Assembly (NCBI GenBank): GCA_004123355.1
Contig: SCHM01000004.1
Location: 5,421,017 to 5,485,016 of the forward strand
Length of the DNA stretch: 64,000 nt
Direction: 5' to 3'
DNA from: Amphirosellinia nigrospora
Lineage: Eukaryota; Ascomycota; Sordariomycetes; Xylariales; Xylariaceae
Shown: piece by piece, positions 23,846-37,969 of the stretch
Layout: every line of letters begins with the position of its first letter
Position numbering within the stretch: position 1 is the stretch's first letter
Notes under the pieces: model-generated
The model's input: only the letters and a program-made list of their open reading frames with translations
Databases searched by the model: none
What the model was told of the DNA's origin: nothing
Position numbers and translations under genes: made by a program

Positions 23846-25464
23846 AAGCTATTATTTAAAAATTAATTTAATATTTATTAAAATTATTTAAACTAAGCGA
23901 AAAAAAATTAAACTTTAGTAGTTTTTTTACTTATAGTAGTATTTTTATAAAATAATTTAGTTAAAAATAATATAAAGCGCTAATAGTTATTTAATACGTT
24001 AATAAACGTAATATTATTTTAGTATATTAATAGTTTTTTATTAAATTATATAAAACGGTTTGTTTAATAATTAATACTAAATAGTCGAAAAATTTAAAAT
24101 ATATTAAAAAGCGGGCAAAAATTATATATTATTTAGTATTTTAAAAATAAAATAATAAAAACTAATAAATATAAACTATTAAATTTTAGTTTTAATTAAA
24201 ATAACTATTAATAATAAACTATATAATTATAAAGCTATTATTATATTTTATATTATATTAGAACTATAAAAAATTTTTATATAATATTTTCTAAAAGTTA
24301 TAATATTTTATAATATAACGAAAAAAAACTTTTTTGCTTAATATATTATTAAAAGTTTATTTAAAAAAAATATTTTTTATTTATTTTTTTTAAATATTAT
24401 TTTTTGCTTCGAAAAATAAAGTATAAATAAAAAAATTTTTAATTTTAGCTAATATTTTTTTTAAAACTTATAAAAATAACTATAATAAATAAGCCAAAGA
24501 ATTTAAGCTAAATAAGCTTAATTTTAACCCTATAAAACTAATAATTTTTTAATATATAACTTAAAAAAAAAAAATATAAAAAATATTAATTAAAACATAA
24601 AATATATTATTAGCAATAGTTTTAAGCTTTTTTATATTTTATTTAAAGAATATTTATTATTTATAGTTTTATATAAAAAATATAACTATAATATTATAAT
24701 ATTATTTAATTTTAATAAATATTTTAATTAAATAAATTTTAACCCGGTTAAAAATTTTAATAAATTTTATTATATTATAATTTTTAATTTAATATTTATT
24801 AATAATATTTATTAAAACTACGATATAAAAAAGTAAGCAAAAATTTATAAGCAAATATTATTAATATTTTTTATTATTTTTTTAGCGTTTTTATTTAAAA
24901 AATAAAAAAAAGTCTAGTTTTTTAAAAAAAAAAGCAAAAAAACTATATTAATATTTAAATTTTTTTAAAGTTTTTATAAAATTAAATATATTTTTTTTTA
25001 AAGCTATTTTATTTTAAACTATAAAAAAAAAAACTTTAAAAAATTAATTAAAAATAACTAATTAAAATATATAAACTTTTTTAACTTAATAAATTTTAAT
25101 TATAGCTATAAGTTTAAATAAAATAAAAATAATATTTAAGTAGCTAAAAATTACTAATAAAACTAAAAGCTTAAATAGGTATTATATAGCTTTCGCTAAA
25201 ATTAATTATATTTTTACGAATTTTATAACGTTCGAATAAGCTTAGAAAAAAATATAGTTTTATTTATTTATTTTTTATAGAAAGTTTAAGCTGTTTTTAT
25301 GCCTAGATATAAGCTATAACTAAAAGTTTTATTTTTAATACTTACTTTAAGCTTATTATAATCGCGATTATATAAAAATAAAAAGCTTTTTTATATATAA
25401 AACGTATAAAAAAGATTTTTTTTTCTAGGTTTTATTTTAATACTACTTACGAATATATTATAAA

Positions 25465-26090
25465 CTTTAAAAAAAATATATATACTTAAGTTATATTTCC
25501 TAACAAACGTTTAGTAAAATAAGCCTTAAAAAGCATATAAAAAATATATAAAACCTTAAGAAAATATAATTACCCAAGTTATACTTTTTAATAAACGTTT
25601 AGTAAAATAGGCCTTAAATAATATATAAAAAATATATATAGACTTTAAAAAAAATATAACTATTTAGGTTATATTTTTTAACGAACGTTTAATAACGTAG
25701 CTTTTAAAACCTATATAAAAAACGTATATAAACTTTAAAAAAAATATCTATACTTAAGTTATATTTTTAATAAACGTTTAACGAAATAAGCTTTAAATAA
25801 TATATAAAAATATATATAGACCTTAGAAAAAATATAACTACCCAGGTTATACTTTTTAACGAACGTTTAACGACGCAGCTTTTAAAACTTATATAAAAAA
25901 CGTATATAAACTTTAAGAAAAATATTTATACTTAAGTTATACTGCTTAATAAACGTTTAATAAAATAAGCTTTAAATAGTATATAAAAGCTATATATAAA
26001 CCTTAGGAAAAATATTTATACTTAAGTTATACTGCTTAATAAACGTTTAATAAAAAAAGCCTTAAAAATATATAAAAAATATATATTAAG
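25465..26090. repeat. 89-90-bp tandem array, seven copies
   Basis: A core AAACGTTTA preceded by TTAAGTTATA-like sequence and followed by an AAATAAGCCTTAAA-like stretch recurs near 25508, 25595, 25685, 25774, 25863, 25953 and 26043, a period of 88-90 bases. Copies alternate between two variants, one with AAATAAGC and one with ACGTAGC/ACGCAGC downstream. Some parts thus look like a higher-order pair. Confidence 0.9.
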
Positions 26091-28447
26091 ACTAAAAGCT
26101 TAACGTTTAAATAGTATATCTACTTATAAGTTAAATCAGTCTAACTTTCCGATTAAAATAGCCGTAAAAACTACTTATAGGTATTACGCGGGTTTGCCGC
26201 TAAATATTATGTTATAAGGCTAAGGCAATTATATAAAGCTATAGTGAGTTTTAAGCAAACATTAAAACTAAACTCGAAAATTAAAATATTTAGCTTTTAA
26301 CTATAAAAGTTTTTATTTAGGTTTATATAGTTATAAAGAAAAAATATAATAAAATTTTATATTTAAAGGTAGTTTAATAAAGGGCAAGATATAATTAAAA
26401 CTTATGTTTAAATGTTTAAAATTTAAAATTTAATTTAGCTAATAATTTTTTCGGGGTTTTTAAAGGCTTTGGTTTTTTTATTTTAATTTTAATATAACTT
26501 TTCTTATATTTTTAATTTATAGCCGAATTTTAAGACTTTTGCTTTTTTGTAAACCTTTTAGAATATAAGTCCTCGAAAGAGCTTAAGGCTATTTTAAATA
26601 ATACTACGTTAATAATATATTACGTTTTAGCTTATAAAAACAGTTGGGGTAATATTGGCTTTCTAAGAGTCTCTAGAGGTCTGTGTAGCTCTTGTGGCTA
26701 GGTTTATAGCTGGTCCGTGTGACAATAATAGAAAAAGAGTTCTAAGCATTAAAGAGCACGGAATCCTGCTTCTTAGAGGAAAATTAGATTTTTATAGCAC
26801 TTTTAGTACTATTATTATTTATTAGTTGATTTAAACTTATTTTAGGCTTTTTGTTTAAGCCCTTGTTATAGCAAATATAAATATAACTAATAACGTAATA
26901 AAAATAGAAAAGATTATTTAATTATTAAGCTATAACTAATTAAATAATAAACTAAACAGCTAATTTATTAAGCGTACTAAATAATAAAATAAAATAAAAC
27001 GATAATTCGTAAAAATATACTAACTAGCTAACTATTTAACTTATTAAACTATTCTTTAGCTGTTATAATTAATCTAAAAAACTTTAACGTTTTATTATAT
27101 TAAATATAAACGGAAATATAAACAGAATATAAACTAAAATATAAATAAAACGCGGGTAAAATATAAAAAAAGAATATATTTATTATAACTATTAGCAAAT
27201 AATATTATATATAATTAATAATATATATATTTTTTCTAAACAATAATAGTAGTAACGGAAAAACTAAGCTATATTAGCTTTTTTAGTATTTATTTAGTAA
27301 TACGCTTTTATAAACGTTTTTTATTTTTACGTTATTTCGAATATATTGAACTAGTAGCTATATATATTATTTTAAACTTAAGCGTAGTTTTATTTAGTAA
27401 TAGAATTATAATGTTTGTTTTATATGTTTTAGGTTTTCGATTTTAATAAACTTATAAAGGTTTTTATAGCTAATTACTAGTTAGCTATATATTAATAGTA
27501 GTAAATATTAAAGCTATGCCGTTAAATAGTTTAAGGATTAAGCGCTTTTATTTATTATTATAAATTTTGCTTTTTTTTAAGCGAAAAAAGTTATCGAAAT
27601 CGTTATTATAAACTATAATATTTTATATTAATATTTAAGTTTAAATAAATAGTAAAATAATATATTTATAATAATTTTAACTTTTTAATAAAATAAATCG
27701 TTTTAAAAGCTTTAAAAAAATAGCTATAAATATTGTTTAAAAAAATTTTAGCTAATTATATAAGCTAGTTTAATATAAGATTAAAATAATAAAGCTAATA
27801 AGTTTTACGATAGTAAATAATATAAAAAAAAAAAAATCTTAAAATTAAGCTAAAAAAAAGCGTTTTTTTAAACTAGATTTTAAAAAAAAAAAAAAAAAAC
27901 AATAAATGTTTTAGTTCTATTTTTTAATTTTTTATAAGTTCGGGCAGCAATATATAATAGTATGCGCTAGCGTTATTTAGCTATTTTTTTATTAGCTATT
28001 ATTTGTATAATTTGCTAAAAGAATTATATAGTAATATATTTAGTTTATATATATATATTTAAGTATTTTTATATTTAGCTATTTTATATAAAAAGTTATA
28101 ATATTTTATAAAAAAGATTATAATAGTAATAATAAATAGGCCGGCGCTTTTTTACGCCCGCTACTACTACTATTAGCGCTAAAAGCTTAATAACTCTTAG
28201 ACGCTTTATATTATTTTGGTTTATCCTTAAAAGGTATATTAAATAGCGTTTTCTATAATATCACAAAGCGTACATAGTATAGCCCCTAGTTATTATCTGC
28301 AAAATAGTAAGAAAAGCAGAAAAGTAATAGGTCCTTTTTTTCACATAGCTTAGCTTTATTATGTTTACCTTAAAAAGACCTACTTAAATATATAAAAGCT
28401 AATAAAATAATAGTTATTAGCTTTATATATTATAATTTTATAAAAGT

Positions 28448-28560
28448 AAGGTATAAATATTTATTATATAATAATTAGTAAAATTATTTCTATAAGCTTT
28501 ATATAATTATATAGCTATATATAAAAAGTTTCTTTGTTTAATCTAGTTTTTAATCCTTAT
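28448..28560. repeat. Dispersed 110-130-bp repeat, copy A (reverse orientation)
   Basis: Runs from GGTATAAATATTTATTAT to TTTTTAATCCTTAT. It is the reverse complement of the copies near 39226 and 41844 and in the same orientation as the copy near 41653. Confidence 0.65.
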
Positions 28561-31500
28561 ATAGTATTTAGTATAATACTTAGGTAATAGGCGCTATAGT
28601 GAACGGTTGCCCTTTTTATTTTAAGCTAAAGCTAATATTTTTAGTAGCTGCTATTTATTTTTGTTTTTAAATATATATATTAATTATTATTTTGCGCTTT
28701 TTTTACTGTTTAGTTTAATATTTTATGCTTTAAGAGCTTAATTAAACTAAAATTATTTTAAGAAAAACTAGGCTTTTTTTTATATTAGAAAAATTTTTTT
28801 AGTATTAAGCTTTTTGTCGATTTATACGTTTAGTTTATATATATATAATTAGTTATTTTTTCGATTAAATAGTTTTAGTCCGATTTTTATTTTAGTTATT
28901 TTACGCTAAAGCTATTTATAAGCTAGACCTAATAATAGTGTATATATATAGCTTTTTTATATTTATATTTTTATTTTATAGTAGCTTTAAAACGTTATAT
29001 TTTATTAATTAGTATATATTATTAAAAGCTGCTTTTAGTTTTAATAAAATAGCGTTTTTATAAAAATATTCGGTAATAAAACTAAACGTTTTAGGCTTTA
29101 TTAATATAGGCTTTTTTTATTTTATAGATATTATATATTATTGTTTTTAATTTTTAATAGGTTAACTTTTGTATAAAAAATAATTATTTAGCTGCCTGTT
29201 TGATTTTAAAAGATTTAATAGTTTTATTAAATTTTTTATTTATTATAAGCGTAAGCGTAAGTATAAATACCCGGCTAATTAAAAACCTGTACGGGCTAAT
29301 TAATATTTAAGCTATTTTTATTTTTTTGTTATTTAGTTTTAATAAATAATACTTTCGAAGCTTTTTATATCGATTAGCTATATATTAAAGGTTTTTTAAA
29401 TATTTCGCTTATTAGTAGCGTTTAGTGTAATTTAATAATATATTTATATGTTAAATAAAGCTATAGCAAGGGGTAATTTAAATTATAGCGGGCTATTTAG
29501 CTTTATAGCGCATTAAAGAAATTATATAATTTTGATTTTATTAAATATTTAAACCGCGGATTAAAAGCTTTTAATAAAGCTAAAAATTTAATTGCTTTTG
29601 TTTTTTAGTTCTTAATCTTATATTTTTTTTTTGCGATATTGCTGTAGATTTTATTATATAATTTTTTTATTTATTATTTAAAATAGTATATTTTTTTTTT
29701 AAAGCTTTTTATTTAATATTAAGTTTTATAAGCGCGATATTTATATTTAAAAGTTCTCGATATTATTTTAATAGCGTATTATTTTTTAAATATATTTATA
29801 ATAATTTCGGTTAGGTTATTTACTTTATTAAATATACCGGTAATTTTTTAATAGATAAAAAATATATTTTACTATTTTTTAATATATTAATAATTTTAGC
29901 AAAAATAATAATATTTATAGCAATAACGTTAGGAATAATAGTATTAAAAATAATAGCTTTATTATTAATAGGCGTATTATTAAAGGTTAGTATTTTTTTA
30001 TATATATAAGTTTTTTTACGCTTAAAGGTAAATATAAGTAAAAAGTTAAAAGTATTTTTATTAGCTAACTAGCTAGACTTTACGGATAATATATTATTAA
30101 TAAAGCTATATTAAATATATTTTGTCGAAAAAAATAAACTATAATTATATAGCGAATAAAAATAACTAAATAATTATTTAATATATCGGGGCTAAAAAAA
30201 CATAGCAGCAAAAAAAATACTAAATAAATAAAGATATTAAATAGTTAATAATAATAGTACGTTTATAAAAGTTTTATTAGCTTTTTATAAATATTTTCTA
30301 TAAAAATTATAAAATATAAAAAAACAAAGAAAAAAAGCTATAGTAGCTATTAAGATTTTAATTTTATATATAAAATATTATAATAGCTATTTTATTATTT
30401 ATTTAAAAGTTTATTTTTTATTTTTGTTTATTTTTTAGTAATATATAATAAAATATATTAAAAGTTAAAAAATAATATTATTTTAAAAATCTTGCTATAT
30501 TTATTTCGAAAATAAGGTTTTTATAAAGTTTATAAACGCGCTAAAAAAGTTAAGTTTTGCTTTAAATATAAAAAGCAGCTAAAATAAATACTTTTTAATA
30601 TATAAAAAAAACTATTAACTTATTATTAAAAACTGGTTAAAACTATATATAAAATATTATAATTATAATAATTAATTATTATACGCTTTTTGCGTAAATA
30701 ATATAATAACGATTATAATATTTATTAAAAAATAATAAGTATATATTTTTATCGGGCTTATAAGTTCTATATCCTTTTAATAGCGTTAAATCTTATATTA
30801 AACGTTTAAACGCTACGTTTTCGCTTAAATAAACAAAATTAAGTATTATTCTTTTTATTAGTAGTATTAACGTTATTAGTTTTAATATCTTTATTTTTAT
30901 TATTTATAGTTAATACTATTGTCGTTATTATCATTATTATTATTGTTATCGTTATTATTGTTAGCTTCGTTATTACTATTATTTTAGCCTAAAAGTAAAA
31001 TTATATAGCTTTATTTAAAAAAGTATTCTTATTTTATTAGTTAGAACTAAAAGCATAATTAATATATAATTTACTTTAAAATATTATTATATAAAGTTTA
31101 TAGCTATTTTAATTTTGCTTAATATATTAAACCGTATAATATAATTTTAAATCTTTTTATTTAGATTTTAGTTATAGCTGCTAAAATATTAACTAACTTT
31201 ATTTTAATTTCCGGCTAAGCATCGGAATATTATTTAAAAGTAATAAATACTAAAAATAGTTATATTTAAACTAGTATAAAAAATAAAAGCTTATTTAGTT
31301 TATATATTTTATAAAACTTTTAGTTCTAAGAAAAAAATAATCATTTTACGGTAATCTGGGCAAGAGTTAAAAAGCTTTTTTAATATATTTTATTATATAT
31401 AATATAATATAATAAGAATTATTTAATAAATATAACTATAAATATAAAGGATAGCTAGGTTAAGTATAATTATAAACGTAAAAAATAGCTAGGTTAAATA

Positions 31501-34500
31501 TAACTATAAATATAAATAATAGTTAATAAACTGTTTTATAATAAATAATAATTTAATTTTTATAAGCTATAAAATAAAGTTTTTATTATGCTATATTAAT
31601 GCACTACTATTAATAAAAGGCTTATTATCTAAAAATAAGTAATAATAAATAGAATTTTAAATAGCGATTAGTTTGTTTTATACTTTTGTTTAATATTATT
31701 AAAACTTTTTTATTATTGCTTTGTTTTAATTATTATAAAAAAATATAGGATTTATAGTAGCTTTATATTATCAAGCTTTATGTCCTAAAGCTTTATTAGC
31801 GATATTACTTAATAAATAGCTTTAATTTATATACTTTTTTTTTTTACTAGCTTATAATACTATTTTTTAGGTTTTATTGTTTTTATTAATATTTTATAAA
31901 TATTATATATTACTTTTTAACGTTTTTTATAAAAAGTCCTTTTTTAAAATATTAGCTAGCTTTATTTAAATTAAGTCTATTAAATTACTACGTATAATTT
32001 TTAGATATAATTCTTATAACTTAGTAATATATTATATTTTTTTATTTTTTTTTTATTGTTTTAGTTTAAGTGCTTTTTTTAAATATAGGCCTATATATTT
32101 ATAAAGTTATTAAAGTTTTTAATATAATAGTATAGCTAGCAAACAATAGCTAAACAGTAAGTAGCACTTATTAAAGCTAGTAATATTTCCTAGTTATAAA
32201 ACTTTAATTAAATAGCAAAATTAAAAAAAACAAAATCTACAAAAAGTTTATTTTTAAATATAAAATATTAGTACTATAATAGTTAGCTAAATAATATTTA
32301 AAAAAGCTTATAAAACTACTAATATAAATATTTAAATTAAGCATTTTTTAAATATAGTAAAAAAAGTATGCTATATTAGGTTAAATATGCTAGCTTATTA
32401 AAAAAGCTACTATTATAATATTTTATTTATTTATATTAAATAAAAAAGGCTATAAAAGCTATATTTTAGTAGGACTACTTATTTTTAGCTACATAAAAAG
32501 TACGCTTTTTTTAATAGTTTTAACGATTATAGTTATAAAAATCGGCTTAAAAACGATATAATTAAAATTTATATATAAAAAGTTATAATATTAATAAAAG
32601 CTATTATAATATTAATAAAGTTTAATTTTAATAAAGTTATTAAGTTTTACGCCCGTTTGTAGCTATTTATTAAACTATATTATTGCCCGGGCTATTATAG
32701 TAATATAGTTATTAAAAAAGTATATTTATTATTATATAATTAAAAAATTTTATTTTACGTAATATAAAGTATAATTTGTTTATTAAACGATCTAAATTTA
32801 CTAGCAGATAAAATTTAAAATTTAATAATATAATAATTATTTCTAGCTTTAACGCTTATTAATTTTTAAGCTAAATAATATATACTAAAATATATTACTT
32901 TTACCCCTTAAAACGCTATTAGTTTAGCGATTTTTTTAAAGCTTTCTTTTTTACTATATAAAAGCTACGTAATATTTTTTTGCTAGCCTAAGTGCTTTTT
33001 TAATAAAAGCGTATTATATATCGGTATAATTTTTATAAATCGGTAATATTTAAGCTAGTAATTTTTCCGAATATTGTTTAATATTAACGTAATCTTAAGA
33101 TTAAATAATAATATAAACAAACTAAAACTACTAGCTAGTAAAAATAACTAAAGCTGCTTAAACAGCTATTTATTATTATAAACAGCCCCGAGTACTTAAA
33201 GTTTTAAAAGTAGCAAATTTCGACTTTAATAAAAAGTTTATTATACTTTATTTAAAACATACTTAGAAGTATTACATAATTATAAGGTCTAATATTAAGT
33301 ACTAGTAGCTCCTAGTATATAAAAGTAGACCCAATTTGCCGATCTTTTAATACTGCTTTTATAAATACTGTTGAAAGTTCCATATATAGCTAAAAACATA
33401 ACCATAAAAATATTTATACTTAGTAATCTCGGTATAATAATGCTGCTTAGTATTCTATTTTTTATTAGTTATTTATTTAATATTTAAAAAACAATTTATT
33501 TTTATAAAGAGTATAATATTAACTTTAAATTTTAATATATTTTATTTATATTTTAATTAAAATAATAAAAAAGCATAAACTATTAAACTTATAATAATAT
33601 TTTATTTATATAGTTTTATTTTATAATATTATTATAGTACTACGTATAAAAAAGCTTATTTAATACGTTATAGTTTTATATTCTAGAACTTTTATAAAAC
33701 ATTTTAAGTATTATCTTATACGCTAGACAACCGGACAGTTAATTTGTCATGTCTAATTTCACTAACCCTAGTCCTATACCTAGCCAACCAGGTCTCTCAG
33801 GTATTATTATCCTTTGTCCTTAACTAAAGTAATGGATATAAAATCTTATAGCAATCTAAAACTACTTAAAAATATTTACCGCCTAAATATATATTTATCC
33901 TTTAAACATAAACCTAAAACTTAAGCATATATTTAACATTTATATGTATATTTAATATTTATATACGTATTTATAAATATTTTTTACTATTTTTTAATAT
34001 AAATTTTTTATAATATAAAATAATATATTAAATAATGTTTTATTATATTGCTAGGCTACCTTACTAAGCATATAATATTTATCCTACGTACTTTTAGCTT
34101 TTTAAAGTATATACGTTATTAAAATCTTTATACGAATATTATATTAATAATATATTTATATTTCGGTAGTTTTTATTTTTAATAAATATTTTAATAAATA
34201 TTTAAATATTTAAAAAGTATTTTTTAATATTTTTAGTAGTTATATTAATATTATAGATAATATAGTTATTAAGCGTATTAAACAGTATAATATATTATAA
34301 ACTATTAAATTATTAAAATCTTTTATATAGTAGTACTTTAAGGTAAATTAACGCTAATAGTTATAATCTTTTTATTAATTTAAAACAAACGAATTTCCTA
34401 GAAAAAAAAAACTAAATTAAAAAAATATTATAATAAAAACCTAAATAAAAACTAAAACTATAGTTATACACTATTTAATAATAATAATATATTATTAATT

Positions 34501-34529
34501 TAATTCGGACTAAAAACAAACAAAAAACA

Positions 34530-34620
34530 AAAATAAAGAAAATACATAGGGTAATATAAAGGATAAAAAAACAAAGAAAATATATAGGGTAATATAAAGG
34601 ATAAAAAAACTAGGAAAAAT
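34530..34620. repeat. About 44-bp direct repeat, two copies
   Basis: AAAGAAAATACATAGGGTAA and following bases through AAAGGATAAAAAAAC occur twice in a row with a single main difference. The stretch is purine-rich on the plus strand. Confidence 0.75.
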
Positions 34621-35004
34621 AATAAAAATAAAAAGGAGAAATCTTTTATACCGAGGTAAATATATTATATAACTACGTAAAGTTTTAGTTTAACGATTAT
34701 TATAAAATATATAAAACTATAGTTAAATATTTAATATTTTAACTATTTTGTTTTTATATTTTAACCGTTTTTTTACGTTAATATAAATATGTTTATTTTA
34801 AAGTTTAAAAATATTTTAAGTTTTATTTTTTTTGCTTTATTAAAAATATAAAAAAGGCTATTATAATTAATATTAAAGAGTTAAACGAATTATATTAATT
34901 TATACGCGTATAGCTTATTATTATAATGCTTTAACTATTTATTTTTGCTATAAAAGCTAATAAAGCATTAACTTATTTAATATTAAAATTTATGCTTTTT
35001 CTAG

Positions 35005-35155
35005 CAATATAACAGCAATAGTAATATAATAGCAACAGTAACAGTAATAGCAACAGCAACAGCAATAGCAACACAACAACAACAGCAACATAATAGCAAC
35101 AGACACAACAGCAATAGCAATACAACAGCAACAATAATACAACAACAATAGCCCG
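35005..35155. repeat. CAA/CAG/CAT-type microsatellite
   Basis: About 150 bases of AGCAACAGCAATAGCAACA-type triplets. One frame would read Gln/Asn/Ser/Thr repeats, so this may be the remnant of a glutamine-rich coding tract. It retains CpA that the rest of the block has lost. Confidence 0.75.
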
Positions 35156-35639
35156 ATCAAACTAAGGCTTTATTCTTAATATGCTATATCACCTCTTATT
35201 ATTTGCGTATACATATTTAAGAATATATAGATTTATAATAACAATAATAATAATAATAAAAAAAAAAAAAAAAAAACCTATAACGAAGCTAAACTATAAT
35301 TTGGTTAATAAGCTTATAATTACCTTTCCTTTAAACATACATGTTTATAATATATATTTCTAATAAAAAACGTTTATTATAGGGCTAAAATAGTTCGATT
35401 AATAGGGTTTTAACCGCTTGTTTTATATATACGTTAAGCAAAAAGAACAAAAAGTTCTATTAAAACAAACCTTTTGCTAAGGGTTTATATTTACCGCAGT
35501 ATAAAGAACATAAAGCTTTTTACTTTTATTACGTAGTTTTTACTTGTTATTTTAAAACTTTACTATAATTAGCAAAGTTAAATAAAAAGTAATTAGATTA
35601 AAAACTAAAATAAGTTTATTTTAAATATAATATAGCTTT

Positions 35640-36000
35640 TGTTTTATTTTGCTATTTAAAAAGCATGTTTTATTTTATTTTAGCTTAGCTACCTAGCATA
35701 AAACAAAAAATGCTTTAAAGCGGCAATAATAAAACAAATATAAAAAAAACTTTAGTATCTAAAACTTTAGTGTTTAGAACTTTAGTGTTTAAACTTTGGT
35801 ATTTAAAACTTTGGTGTTTAAAAAGCGTTTTTATTTTGCTGTTTAAAAAGCATATTTTATTTTATTTTAGCCTGGCTACCTAAAATAAAACAAAAAATGC
35901 TTTAAAATAGCAAAATAATAAAAAAAGCATAAAAGAAAACTTATTTAAACAGCGCTTATATTTTATTTTAGCTTGGCTACTTAAAACAAAACAAAATACT
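35640..36000. repeat. Three spaced copies of a palindromic 55-bp unit, with a 15-bp repeat between
   Basis: Copies start near 35660, 35850 and 35950. Each has the form AGCATGTTTTATTTTATTTT...AAAACAAAAAATGCT, so the ends pair into a hairpin. Between the first two lie five copies of AAAACTTTAGTGTTT (35748-35822). The arrangement suggests repeated insertion or local duplication. Confidence 0.7.
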
Positions 36001-36704
36001 ATTAAAACAACGGATACCTAGGGAATAATATATAAGTAATATATAACGTTATGTTCGAAAATTTATTTCTAATAATATATATGCTTATATATATATGTAT
36101 ATATATATAATATATATTATAAAGGAAATTTATATATAAAGGTATATTATTATTTTTACTACTAATTAGTTTTTGCTTATAACCTACGATTTACGCTAAT
36201 ACTATATGTTTTTTAAACCCTTTTAATATAAAAGCGAACTTTTTAAACTTTTTACAAAATATATTTAATATTATATTAATTACTTTTAAATAATACGTTT
36301 ATAATAGACAGTTTGCTTAAGTTATAACTAAAATGGTTCTATTTAAGCTATAAAACTAAAAAAATGCGCTAGCTAACTAATATATAAGTTTAGCTATAGT
36401 TTTATATATAATATATTAACAAGCTATTTATTTATATATAATAATAATAAAAATTAAGAGTATTACTAAATTATAACTTTAAAAATCGGTAATAGCTTTT
36501 ATTACTACTTTAAAAGATTAGTCGATTAACGCGTTTTAAAAACCTATATTAGCTAAAATAGTTTTAAAATTATATAGCTTTTATAAACTTTGATTTAGAA
36601 CTAATATAGCTAAAATAATAATACGTTTAAAAAAAATAAAAAAAGCATATATAGCGGAGGCTAAAGTTATAAATTAAGGTCTTTTAATAATAAATAGTTA
36701 GCCC

Positions 36705-36780
36705 GAGCATAACACAAGCATAAGCCTTAGCCCTAGCCCTAGCCTAAACCTAAGCCCTAGCTTTATAAGCCTAGTATAAC
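36705..36780. repeat. Short telomere-like (CCCTAG/CCTAAA) tract inside AT-rich block
   Basis: AGCCTTAGCCCTAGCCCTAG is followed by CCTAAACCTAAGCCCTAGC, a six-base period close to the fungal telomere unit CCCTAA. It is degenerate and short. Confidence 0.5.
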
Positions 36781-36909
36781 CCCGTTTATTTGCAAAAAAT
36801 AATTTGTTTAATAATTAATATATTTTAAATATTTTAACCTGCTAGTTTTTATATATTAGTTTTAACGGTTATATTGCTGCTATATTTTTATTTAACCCGT
36901 TAAATATTT

Positions 36910-37350
36910 ATATAACTAGTTATTTTTTAGCTAGTATATTTGTTAATAATAATAGTATTACAAGGTTTTTCTATTAATAACTAATTATTAATAAAGCCGA
37001 TTTTTCGTACTTTAGCTTATTTAGCAAACAATTTAAGCAGAATGTTTTAGCTTGCTAGCTATATATATTTTAACGTTTTTAAAAATAATAATTATATAGT
37101 ATTATTATTTTAATAGCAATACTTATATAATTAATTATTCCCTAGCTAGTATATTTGCTAATAGTAATAGCGCTATAAGTTTTTTTATTAACGACCGACT
37201 ATTAATAAAGCCATTTTTCGTACTTTAGCTTATTTGTTAAATAATTTAAGTAAAATGCCTTAGCTTGCTAGCTATTATATCCTAATGTTTTTAGAAATAA
37301 TAATCGTACGATAACGTTATTATTTTAATAGCTAAATATTTACGCAGCCG
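36910..37350. repeat. About 217-bp direct duplication
   Basis: Two adjacent blocks share GCTAGTATATTTG, AATAAAGCC, TTTTTCGTACTTTAGCTTAT and AGCTTGCTAGCTA in the same order, offset by about 217 bases. The differences are mostly transitions. Confidence 0.75.
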
Positions 37351-37969
37351 AACTTATATAAATAATATTTTTTAATATTAATAATAATTTTAGTTTAATA
37401 TTCGTATTAATATTTATTAAAACAACTAGCTAAGCATTATATAATTAGCGCGTTATTTTTATAGGTTATTTATTTTAATTTTTTAGCGAAAAACTGCTTA
37501 TTATAAACGAGCTTTTTACTAGTTAAAAGTTATTTGCTATAAATAAAGTTTTTATAAACTTAAAAAGTTTAAATATAGTATTATTTACTAATATATAGTT
37601 TTTTTAGCTAAAAATAAATTTTTAATAGATTATATTTTGTAAAATATAACCCTTATTAATTATATTTATAAGCTATTAGTTTAAAAGCGTATTATAGCAG
37701 TTTAAAAGCTTATAATGCTTTATTTAAAAATAATACTAAAAAATTATATTTTTTTATAAAATTAATATAAAAGCTTTTTAATAAAAACTAGTTTTTATTA
37801 TTACGTTTAAAACTTTTAGAATATTAATACTAAAACTAAAAATATTTATGTTTAAAACTTTAAAAAATAATTTTTAACTATAAAACTTTTTAGCAGCTTT
37901 AATAAGTTTAATATTATTATTAAAAAGCTTTTACGTTTAATAAATATTATTAAAATTTTTGCTTTTAAA

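Noticed and set aside
25465-26090. Regularly spaced repeats as a possible CRISPR array
   Set aside because: Units are contiguous tandem copies without unique spacers, and the genome is fungal.
35181-35363. 60-codon frame in the AT-rich block
   Set aside because: Translation is Lys/Ile/Tyr runs from simple sequence and no neighbouring frame continues it.
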